This document shows positions 56,471 to 64,000 of a stretch of 64,000 nt of DNA, piece after piece (the stretch's first letter is position 1; each line of letters begins with the position of its first letter). Both the position numbers and the translations under genes were made by a program. Origin of the DNA: Coenobita brevimanus (lineage: Eukaryota > Arthropoda > Malacostraca > Decapoda > Coenobitidae). The notes under the pieces were generated by a model. It was not told the DNA's origin. It did no database searches and saw only the letters and a program-made list of their open reading frames with translations. The stretch covers positions 37,521,104-37,585,103 of the forward strand of contig CM064715.1 of assembly GCA_032717465.1 (NCBI GenBank), written 5' to 3'.

Positions 56471-57213
56471 CAGCCCGGTATATAGTAACTCTATTTTAAG
56501 AGCAAGAAATTGAAGGCCAACCTTTCGTGGCAAAGTCAAATATTCGGAGCTTAGATTGCACGGTAGGTGATGCTGTTGCACTCCTCCTCCTCCTCCATTG
56601 TTATTTGTCTCCACTTGCTACATAGGTGGAGACTATTGCTTTTGCTATTATTATTATTATTCCAGCCTCAGGGTCTCGTAACCTATTCCAGGAAAACCAG
56701 AGACTGTGGAAGGAATCTGGAGGCCCAGGGTATGTGTCCTGGCATGGGCCATTGCTGAAAGAAATTTCGTGCCCTCCACTCCCACAACAACCTGGGGTGT
56801 GCTTCGTATTCAGCTAGGCTAAGTACGAAGAATGACTTACTAATGTGTTTATTGGTGGCGTTACAATAACGGTAGAGAGTGGGGAGACAAGCCCAGAGAG
56901 AACCTGTAACTTTACAGTTGGGACAATAAAACACTAAATATTCCCGTTGTGCCCTTATTCCTCCCTGGACTACCACAAATCACTGTTCCACACACTGAGG
57001 TTACAAAACACAAAGACAACTTTCTAACTTTAATATTTGTATTGTGTACAGGGTATCAAACAGGTTGTTACAGGTTTACCAAGTACTTAACTTGTGGGAC
57101 TGCAATCCAACACCAAGAGGTTAATTATCCATATCAAATACTTATGTATTACTTCGCACGTGAATACAACAGTTACCAGACTAAGTACTCGCACATTTAG
57201 TATTCAGTGTTTG

Positions 57214-57214
<1 letters not shown>
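56471..57214. other. Unassigned sequence with a short (ATT)n
   Basis: No gene recognised. (TTA)n of about 18 bases near 56645-56662. Confidence 0.4.

Positions 57215-57284
<70 letters not shown>
57215..57284. repeat. (AT)n microsatellite, left flank of L-F
   Basis: 70 bp of alternating A and T ending exactly where LINE L-F begins (CAACCCAGCC). The partner tract is at 60413-60473. Confidence 0.97.
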
Positions 57285-57286
<2 letters not shown>

Positions 57287-57570
57287 ACCCAGCCACTGGG
57301 GGCACAAGCCTGTGCAACTCAGTGCCGGTCCCAAGCCCGGATAAATGGGGAGGGTTGCGTCATGGAAGGGCATCCGGCGTAAAAATCCTAGCCAACTCAA
57401 TATGCGGAGCACAAAAGGAAACTTCATACCGGATCGGTCGTGGCTCGGGTCAGCAACGACCGCCACTGGTGTTGTTGTCCAACAGGGGGCCGGTGGAAAG
57501 TATGCGACTGTTGGACAAAGGAAGGAGAGGAGGAAGACAGTCCCAGAGGAAGAGGGAGAGAAGGGAGAGT

Positions 57571-58539
57571 AGAAGAGTGGAGATAAGATTGGGATCTTTG
57601 AATGTGGGCACGATGACGAGTAAAGGGAGAGAGCTGGCCGATATGATGGAGAGGAGAAAGTTGGATGTACTGTGTGTGCAGGAGGCAAAATGGCAGGGAA
57701 GTAAAGCGAGGATGATTGGAGAAGGGTTCAAGTTGTTTTACCATGGCGTGGATGGGAGGAGAAATGGTGTAGGGGTGGTAGTGAAGGAAAAGTATATAGC
57801 TAGTGTATTGGAGGTGAAGAGAGTGTCGGATAGAGTAATGAGTTTGAGGATGGAAACTGAGGGGGTCCTGATTAATGTCATCAATGCATACGCCCCGCAA
57901 GTGGGGTGTGACTTGGAGGAAAAGGAAGAGTTTTGGAGTGAAGTAGAGGAAGTGATTCAGAGCATTCCCAGGGAGGAAAGAGTCGTTATGGGAGCGGATC
58001 TGAATGGGCATGTTGGAGAAGGAAATAGTGGTGATGAGGTGATAGGCAGGTACGGTGTCGGGGAGAGGAACACTGAGGGTCAGATGGTTGTTGATTTTTC
58101 AAAACGGATGGACATGGCTGTAGTAAACACTTATTTCAAGAAGAAGGAGGAGCACAGGATTACGTATAAGAGTGGAGGAAGGAGGTCACAGATAGATTAT
58201 ATCCTATGCAGGAGATGCAATTTGAAAGAATACAATGACTGTAAGGTAGTGCCAGGGGAGAGTGTAGTAAGACAGCATAGGGTGTTGGTTGGAAAGATGA
58301 GTCTGAAAGTGAAGACAAGGAGGAAAGTGAGAGCTGAACCAAGGATTAGGTGGTGGAAGCTGAAGGAGCAAGACTTCAGTAGTAAATTTAGGGATGAGGT
58401 GAGCCAGGCTTTCGGAGGCAGGGAAGACGAGAACGGATGGGCAGTTATTCTCGGAAGTGGTGAAGAAGAAAGCCATGAAGGTACTTGGGGTGACATCGGG
58501 ACAGAGGAGAGAAGACAAGGAGACTTGGTGGTGAAATGA
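57571..58539 (+). pseudogene. L-F endonuclease domain
   Basis: Reads IRLGSLNVGTMTSKGRELAD, LDVLCVQEAKWQGS, NGVGVVVKEKY, INAYAPQVG, RVVMGADLNGHVGEG, AVVNTYFKKKEEHRITY, RSQIDYILCRRC and VRQHRVLVGKM, the ordered motifs of an RTE-type apurinic-like endonuclease. It ends at a shift near 58539. The open frame continues upstream into the (AT)n tract, but that part (Ile/Tyr repeats) is not protein. Confidence 0.88.
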
Positions 58540-58585
58540 GGAAGTACAGGATAGCATAAATAGGAAGAAGCAGGCAAAGAAGAAT

Positions 58586-59771
58586 ATGGATAGACACAGA
58601 GACGAAGAAAGCATTCAGGAATATAAGGAGACGAGGAACATAGCCAAGAAAGAGGCTGCTAAGCCAAAAGAAAATGCATACCAGAAGCTGTACGAGAAGT
58701 TGAATAGTAGAGAAGGGGAGAAAGACCTGTACCGATTAGCCAGGCAGAGACAGAGCTGGGCGGGATGTGCAGCATGTTAGAATGATAAAGGATGCAGATG
58801 GCAATGTACTGACAAGTGAGGAGAGTGTACTAAGAAGGTGGAAGGAGTATTTCGAAGAGTTGATGAATATAGAAAATATGAGAGAGGGAAGGTTGGAAGA
58901 GTTGTAGGTAGTGAGTCAGGAAGTGCAAGAGATCAGCAGAGAGGAAGTGAGGAATGCCATGTAGAGGATGAAGGATGGCAAGGCAGTGGGCCCAGATGGT
59001 ATACCAGTGGAAGCATGGAGGAGCTTAGGAGAGATGGCTGTGATGTGGTTTACCAGATAGTTTAACAAAATCCTGGAGGGTGAGAGGATGCCAGAGGAGT
59101 GGAGAAAAAGTATTCTAGTTCCGATTTTCAAGAACAAGGGTGATGTGCAATGCTGCAGCAACTACAGAGGTATAGAGCTGATCAGCCATGCAATGAAGAT
59201 ATGGGAAAGAGTGGTGGAAGCCAGGCTGAGAAGAGAAGTGAGGATCTGCGAGGAGCAATTTGGTTTCATGCCAGGGAGAAGTACTATAGACGCCATATTT
59301 GCTTTAAGAATGGTGATGGAGAAGTACAGAGAAGGCCAGAAGGAGTTGCACTGTGTGTTTATAGACTTGGAGAAGGCTTATGATAGGGTACCGAGAGAGG
59401 AACTGTGGTACTGTATGAGAAAGTCAGGAGTGGCAGAGAAGTGCGTGAGGGCGGTGAAGGACATGTACGACGATAGTGTAACAAAAGTTAAATGTGCAGT
59501 AGGAATGACTGAGGGTTTCAAGGTGGAGGTGGGATTGCATCAAGGATCGACTTTGAGTCCCTTCTTGTTTGCAATGGTGATGGACAGATTGACAGATGAG
59601 ATTAGACAGGAGCCTCCATGGACAATGATGTTTTCGGACGACATTGTGATATGTAGTGAGAGCCGAGAGGAAGCTGAGGTAGAGCTTGAGAGGTGGAGAT
59701 ATGCACTGGAGAGAAGGGGAATGAAAGTAAGCAGAAGCAAGACTCAGTACATGTGTGTAAATGAGAGATGA
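58586..59771 (+). pseudogene. L-F reverse transcriptase
   Basis: A linker in several frames (58586-59065) includes RWKEYFEELMN and DGKAVGPDGIPVEAW. The palm follows in one frame (59088-59771): EWRKSILVPIFKNKGD, NYRGIELISHAMKIWERVV, QFGFMPGRSTIDAIF, FIDLEKAYDRVPREELW, LHQGSTLSPFLFAMVMD and the catalytic site at 59631-59642. That site reads F-S-D-D where FADD is usual. YALERRGMKVSRSKTQYM precedes the stop. Confidence 0.88.
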
Positions 59772-59830
59772 CAGGGGAACCGTGAGGCTGCAAGGTGTAG
59801 AGGTGGCAAAAGGTAGATGAATGCAAATAC

Positions 59831-60385
59831 TTGGGGTCAACTGTACAAAGTAACGGAGAGTGTGGTAGAGAGGTAAAAAAGAGAGTGCAGGCGGGATGGA
59901 GCGGGTGGAGAAAGGTGACAGGAGTGATTTGTGACAGAAGGTTCTCTGCAGAAATGAAAGGGAAAGTTTGTCAGACTGCCGTAAGGCCAGCCATGTTGTA
60001 CGGAATGGAGACAGTACCACTGACATAAAGACAGGAGGCACAGTTGGAGGTAGCAGAATTGAAGATGTTGCTTTTTTCACTAGGAGTGACGAGGTTGGAC
60101 AAAATTAGAAATGAACATATTAGAGGGACAGCACACGTAAGTCAGTTTGGGGACAAAGCTAGAGAGGCGAGACTGAGATGGTTTGGACATGTGCGGAGGA
60201 GAGATGAGGAGTATGTCGGGAGGAGGAGGATGGAAATGGAGTTACCAGGCAGGAGAAAGAGAGGAAGGCCAAAAAGAAGGTTTATGGATGTAATGAAGGA
60301 GGACATGCGGGTGGTAGGTGTAAGAGAAGAAGATGCAGAAGAAAGAGTAAGATGGAGACGGGTGATCCGCTGTGGCGACCCCTAA
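59831..60385 (+). pseudogene. L-F C-terminal domain
   Basis: GSTVQSNGECGREVKKRVQ, RFSAEMKGKVCQTAVRPAMLYG and, after a stop at about 60026, LRWFGHVRRRDEEYVGRR, RKRGRPKRRFMDVM and RWRRVIRCGDP with the stop at 60383. This is the usual C-terminal end of RTE-like ORF2 proteins. Confidence 0.85.
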
Positions 60386-60411
60386 GGGGAGAGCCGACAG
60401 GAGAAGAAGAA

Positions 60412-60412
<1 letters not shown>

Positions 60413-60473
<61 letters not shown>
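60413..60473. repeat. (AT)n microsatellite, right flank of L-F
   Basis: 61 bp of alternating A and T directly after the GAAGAAGAAGAA end of L-F. Confidence 0.97.
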
Positions 60474-60477
<4 letters not shown>

Positions 60478-61742
60478 ATTAAATCTACGACTTAATCTTA
60501 TCTCACAGTCGAGGACAACGCAACCAAATATATTCCTGGCTTCTGAACAAAGGGATATATTACATTATATTCTGCAATTTACTACAACTTCAGCTGCCTC
60601 GACTCACCACATTCACGATGCCCATGACCGTGGGTGTCTGAGTGCCTGCCTCCCTCGGCACTGTCCTGTCTGTACACTTTATCAGTTCCTTCTCTGCCAG
60701 CTACTCCTACAGTCATTCTTATATACCTTCATGAGGCGTTGTCCTGCCCTTTTGTCCACGTCAGTGTTATGTTTTTGATACGTCATTGATGCTAAATTTG
60801 TGTTAGCTAGCTTTTACTTAACTTTAACCTTCACTTCCTTTTCTTGGAGAATTTCTCCCTTTTTAGAAATGTCAGCCCTAATGGACTAATGCTGCTAACC
60901 TTGTCTTTATACCCCACATAGTTAACCCAGTGGTTATTGGTTACAACCCATGCAAACAATCCCTGCTTATCGTCTATGCTAAATGCACACGCCCATTATC
61001 CATTTGATTTCCTTCTCTCAATACCTTATCATGTTTTTACCTAACAGGGCATTTCACCCTTTTTCTCCTCAATATTCTTCATTCTCCATCGTCCTCTATC
61101 AGAGTTGCTCGTCTCTCATGCCTCCTGAATTCTCGCCTGAATTTCATCACGATGCATACGTTGAAGAGTTTTGTGCGCCGCCTTCAGCAGCCTACGATGC
61201 TCCCTTTCCATTGCCAGCGCATGCTTTTCTCCATTCTCTCCTTCGTCTTCATTTCATTCTTTTTCTCCTCCTACACTCCACTTCCACCCAGGCCTCTGTC
61301 AGAGGGAACTGGGCTGAAAGTTCGGTAATTGTAGCAGGACGGGTTTGTCCATTCTCTTAATGGCATCGTGATCTGCACCATCAAGGATGTTGTCGTCGGA
61401 GAAGCCCACGTCGCCCACTAAGGGATTGTTGCCATCTTGATGGGAAAAAAAGGCCAAATCCTTTTTGTACAGTGGAAGGGCATGGCAGAAAGAGTTATAT
61501 CAGTATTATGAGTGAACGAGATAAGTTGGTCGTATCTGCTAGTGTGTTCAATCCGACCTGCACAAGGAACCTTAAGGGTGAATTTTTACCAATTTCCCCT
61601 AATTACTACAGAATGTACCCTACCATGTTCTGCAAACACTACTGGGGTGTCCTGTTTATGTCCTAGTGACCGTTGGTCAAGGACCTCCATCCAGAACAGT
61701 AGGTGGAGACTAGTGACTCTCTGCAGGACAGTTACAGTTCTA

Positions 61743-61743
<1 letters not shown>
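60474..61743. other. Unassigned sequence
   Basis: No gene recognised. A 125-residue frame at 60983-61360 is Phe/Leu/Ser/His-rich without motifs. Confidence 0.4.

Positions 61744-61807
<64 letters not shown>
61744..61807. repeat. (TTA)n-(CTA)n microsatellite
   Basis: (TTA)9 passes directly into (CTA)12 at 61770/61771, then CCGGTACTAC. One base change converts one unit to the other. Confidence 0.97.
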
Positions 61808-61900
61808 CGGTACTACTTTATTATTACTTATTATTAAAACTTCCTCCAACCCTGTGGATGTTTTATTGATTTGCCAATATTATTAATATTATTGTTACTG

Positions 61901-62172
61901 TTAAGAGAAACACACTGAGGTGGTTTGGATATGTCGAGAATATGGAGAGCGAGAGACTGATGAGGAGAACGTATGTGAGTGAGGTGGAGAGGCGGAGAGG
62001 GAGGGGGAGGCCAAGGATGAGATGGAGGGATGGAGTGGAGAGGTATATGAGAGAAGGCGTGTGAGCTGGGAGCCGGGCAATGAAATGGCGGGGGACAGGG
62101 CGACATGGAGGCGATTTGTTTCTGGCCACCCCTTACGCGATTAAGGCGTCTGGCAATAGATGGATAGATAGA
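61901..62172 (+). mobile_element. LINE L-E, 3' terminal fragment (plus)
   Basis: Plus-strand homologue of 53366-53757. It starts in AACACACTGAGGTGGTTTGG, has GGGGGAGGCCAAGGATGAGATGG and ends TGGCCACCCCTTACGCGATTAAGGCGTCTGGCAAT with an ATAGATGGATAGATAG tail. The tail gives way to (ATT)n (62172-62194). It is severely 5'-truncated. Confidence 0.85.
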
Positions 62173-62194
62173 TTATTATTATTATTATTATTAT

Positions 62195-63060
62195 TTCATA
62201 TTATAAAGTAAATGGCCATTACTTCAGAGCTATGTAACCTAGGGCCTTCAAACTTTGTTAAGTGAGTTCCCCAGGTCGCTGCTTCATCTGGCAAAATTGG
62301 AAGGAAAAAGGTTAACCGGATCTCTGCATATTATCCAGAACCTAAAAAACCATATTGTTGACACTGTCTCTGAGACCACTTACGCTAGAAAGCTTATACT
62401 TGTACAGCATATGCCTCTTGCCATGAAGCAGATCTGAAAGGAGTATGATCTTAATCGGATGAATATCCTCCGAGATCACCTGGGGCCATATATTGGGATT
62501 TTCCAGGAAATTCTAGATGTCACCTAATTTTCCATGAAAGAATAATGCTAGAGTCACCAAACTTAGTTGACTTGTGGATCTTGATTAGCTAAGGTCACAT
62601 GCACAAGGCCAGTGACCTTGACCTCAAGGTGGTTATATGGACCCACAAACTTTCAAAATTGGGTCCTTTGTAACTCAGCTTCTAGTGGGGCTACAGATAA
62701 AAAAAAAAATATTTCAGAATCACAAAAGTGTCCCCGACAAGGTTCGAACATCGTTTAAATATAAATTTAATTTTTATTCAACTGCTTTTGACCTTTTTTG
62801 CAGGAAGATCAAAAACTGCCAAGGTGACATTTTGTGATGTTCAAAACTTTTCAAGGAATGAATGTAAAAGGCCGAATATTTGCTTGGTGATTGCCTAGTA
62901 TAGGCCTTATAAGCATCCCAGGAAATGGTGGCCCAAGGTGACGTATACACGATCAGCGACCATGACCTCAAGATCCCTTTATAGCTCGACTTCTAATAGG
63001 CAATGGCTGTGGGAAATTTTTCATTATCAAAATTGTCCTTGGTCAGTTTTCCGGTGCTCT
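62195..63060. other. Unassigned repeat-like sequence with TGACCTTGA motif
   Basis: No gene. Phrases such as AAGGCCAGTGACCTTGACCT resemble those at 55.9-56.5 and 63.8 kb. A perfect TGACCTTGA (TCAAGGTCA on the minus strand) is at 62613-62621. A-run at 62699-62709. Confidence 0.45.
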
Positions 63061-63061
63061 A

Positions 63062-63080
63062 GTTATTATTATTATTGTTG

Positions 63081-63126
<46 letters not shown>

Positions 63127-63173
63127 CCGACAAGGAGAGTATCTTTTCACCCATGTTTGTTTGTTTATTTGTA

Positions 63174-63212
<39 letters not shown>
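63062..63212. repeat. (ATT)n, (TTTG)n and (TGTC)n microsatellites
   Basis: (ATT)n at 63062-63126, a unique link with GAGAGTATCTTTTCACCC, (TTTG)n-like at about 63154-63179 and (CTGT)n at about 63178-63212. Confidence 0.95.
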
Positions 63213-63496
63213 TAGCACAATTGCTCAAAAACTAAAAGAGAGATTTGGACCATATTTGGTGCGTAGATAGTCCATGTCTCAGGGAACAATCGATTAACTT
63301 TTGGGACTGTTCCCGATGGCAGTACAGATTCTGGATCCAGAACTCTTTTTGCGAAACTCTAATCATTGATGAGAAAACTTAACCCATTATGAAGGGTGGT
63401 TTGGAAATTAGGCCTATGTTGCCCTTGTTGGAGAGATGCACTTCAGTGAGTGCCCCTCTAGTTATTGTTGTTATTAATTGTGCAAAGCAGAGTGCT
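63213..63496. other. Dispersed-repeat-like sequence
   Basis: Contains AACTAAAAGAGAGATTTGG and CCATATTTGGTGCG, close in style to the TTTTGAACCAAACTTGGTGG units at 55.9-56.5 kb. Together with the preceding (TTTG)/(CTGT) tract it probably forms a dispersed repeat. No gene. Confidence 0.45.
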
Positions 63497-63626
63497 ACTA
63501 CTGCTACCAATACTACTACTACTACTACTACTACTACTGCTACCACTACTACTTCTACCATTATTACTGTTACTACTACTGCTATTACTACTACTACTAC
63601 TACTACTGCTACTACTGCTACTACTA

Positions 63627-63665
<39 letters not shown>

Positions 63666-63667
63666 TT
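63497..63667. repeat. (TAC)n/(TGC)n microsatellite
   Basis: About 170 bp of TAC with TGC and TTC interruptions, ending in (TGC)8. Long Thr, Leu or Tyr frames here are artefacts. Confidence 0.97.
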
Positions 63668-63715
63668 CTATAATTGATCTCCGCCTAGTACTATAGTTGC
63701 AGATCTTTGTATCCG

Positions 63716-63717
<2 letters not shown>

Positions 63718-63756
<39 letters not shown>

Positions 63757-63765
63757 GTTATTATT
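63718..63765. repeat. (ATT)n microsatellite
   Basis: ATT units with one GTT interruption near 63757. Confidence 0.95.
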
Positions 63766-64000
63766 GTTCCTTCATTTTTTGTCTGATTTTCATCATACTT
63801 ACTGAGGATGTACAGCACAATGACCCCATTACACTGACACGGCCTCAGTGACCTTGACCTACTTTTCAAGGTCACAGGTCCAAAAATTCCAAAAATCATG
63901 AATGTTCATCATCAATTTTTTTCAAAACTATTATATATACAAAAAAAAAAAAAAAAATAGAAGGAAATCCCACGATAATTTTTTTCCCAAAAATTTGTGT
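63766..64000. other. Unassigned; two TCAAGGTCA motifs
   Basis: TGACCTTGA at 63849-63857 and TCAAGGTCA at 63866-63874 form an inverted pair eight bases apart. An A-run lies at about 63940-63957. No gene. Confidence 0.5.

Larger units (their letters stand above)
57285..60412 (+). mobile_element. LINE L-F, RTE-like, near full length
   Basis: 3,128 bp between two (AT)n tracts. The 5' UTR has GGGAGGGTTGCGTCATGG and GGGCATCCGGCGTAAAA, typical of this family's 5' end. One large ORF follows with endonuclease, RT and a C-terminal domain. The 3' end reads GTGGCGACCCCTAAGGGGAG..GAGAAGAAGAAGAA, the (GAA)-rich end seen in RTE-type LINEs of fishes and crustaceans. The inside is broken by shifts and stops near 58540, 58780, 58905, 59064, 59770 and 60026. 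The complete 5' end is notable for a LINE copy. Confidence 0.85.

Noticed and set aside
57094..57570. N-terminal extension of the L-F endonuclease frame
   Set aside because: It translates the (AT)n tract as Ile/Tyr repeats and the 5' UTR; the domain starts near 57580.
63389..63696. Thr/Leu/Tyr-rich open frames
   Set aside because: Translations of the (TAC)n/(TGC)n array.

Overview
The window looks like a gene-poor, repeat-dominated stretch of an animal nuclear genome. I recognise no host gene, rRNA gene, functional tRNA or CRISPR array. Non-LTR retrotransposons of CR1/L2-like, Jockey/I-like and RTE-like types, Ty3/gypsy elements, a piggyBac relic, tRNA- and 5S-derived SINEs, CCTAA-type repeats and very long di-, tri- and tetranucleotide arrays together suggest a marine invertebrate. 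A decapod crustacean is my best guess, but this is inference from repeat style and not from a diagnostic gene.

Layout: 0-6.2 kb holds a SINE (S1 copy 1, minus), a 64-66 bp minisatellite, a (CA)n array and a 1.17 kb inverted repeat. 6.2-8.7 kb is a decayed piggyBac transposase. 8.7-15.5 kb is a CR1/L2-like LINE (L-A); its ORF1 is split by a pogo-like DNA element with TA target duplications, which itself carries a 5S-rRNA-derived SINE (S3), and its ORF2 is interrupted by an (AC)n-tailed SINE (S2) between 197-bp direct repeats. 17.5-19 kb is an eroded Jockey/I-like LINE (L-C family). 20.8-21.1 kb is a minisatellite built on GTACAGTGGCC. 21.5-23.0 kb is a tandem repeat of roughly 400 bp invaded by S1 copy 2.

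23.0-39.2 kb is a three-level nest. A CR1-like LINE (L-B, minus) with an SGNH-esterase ORF1 and an EN-RT ORF2, preceded by 405-bp tandem monomers, is split inside ORF1 by a Jockey/I-like LINE (L-C, minus). That LINE is split inside its ORF2 by an 8,164-bp Ty3/gypsy element (26809-34972, plus) with almost identical LTRs and a 5-bp target duplication. This LTR element has the order gag-protease-integrase-RT-RNase H, the unusual arrangement known from the gmr1 group.

39.8-45.4 kb holds a second copy of the GTACAGTGGCC minisatellite and a minus-strand Ty3/gypsy relic with the ordinary RT-RNase H-integrase order. 45.8-46.3 kb is a foldback with CCTAA-type repeats. Two diverged 1.4-kb direct repeats (46.6-48.0 and 52.4-53.9 kb) flank a minus-strand LINE (L-D); each carries an insertion absent from the other (S1 copy 3; an L-E LINE 3' end). 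55.6-56.5 kb has compound (GT)n arrays and a degenerate tandem repeat. 57.3-60.4 kb is a near full-length RTE-like LINE (L-F) lying inside an (AT)n tract. The remainder is trinucleotide arrays, another L-E 3' end, and repeats carrying TCAAGGTCA motifs.

The parts interact as parasites of each other: LINEs supply target sites, and probably enzymes, for SINEs. The clearest such link is S3, whose 3' tail matches the 3' end of L-E.
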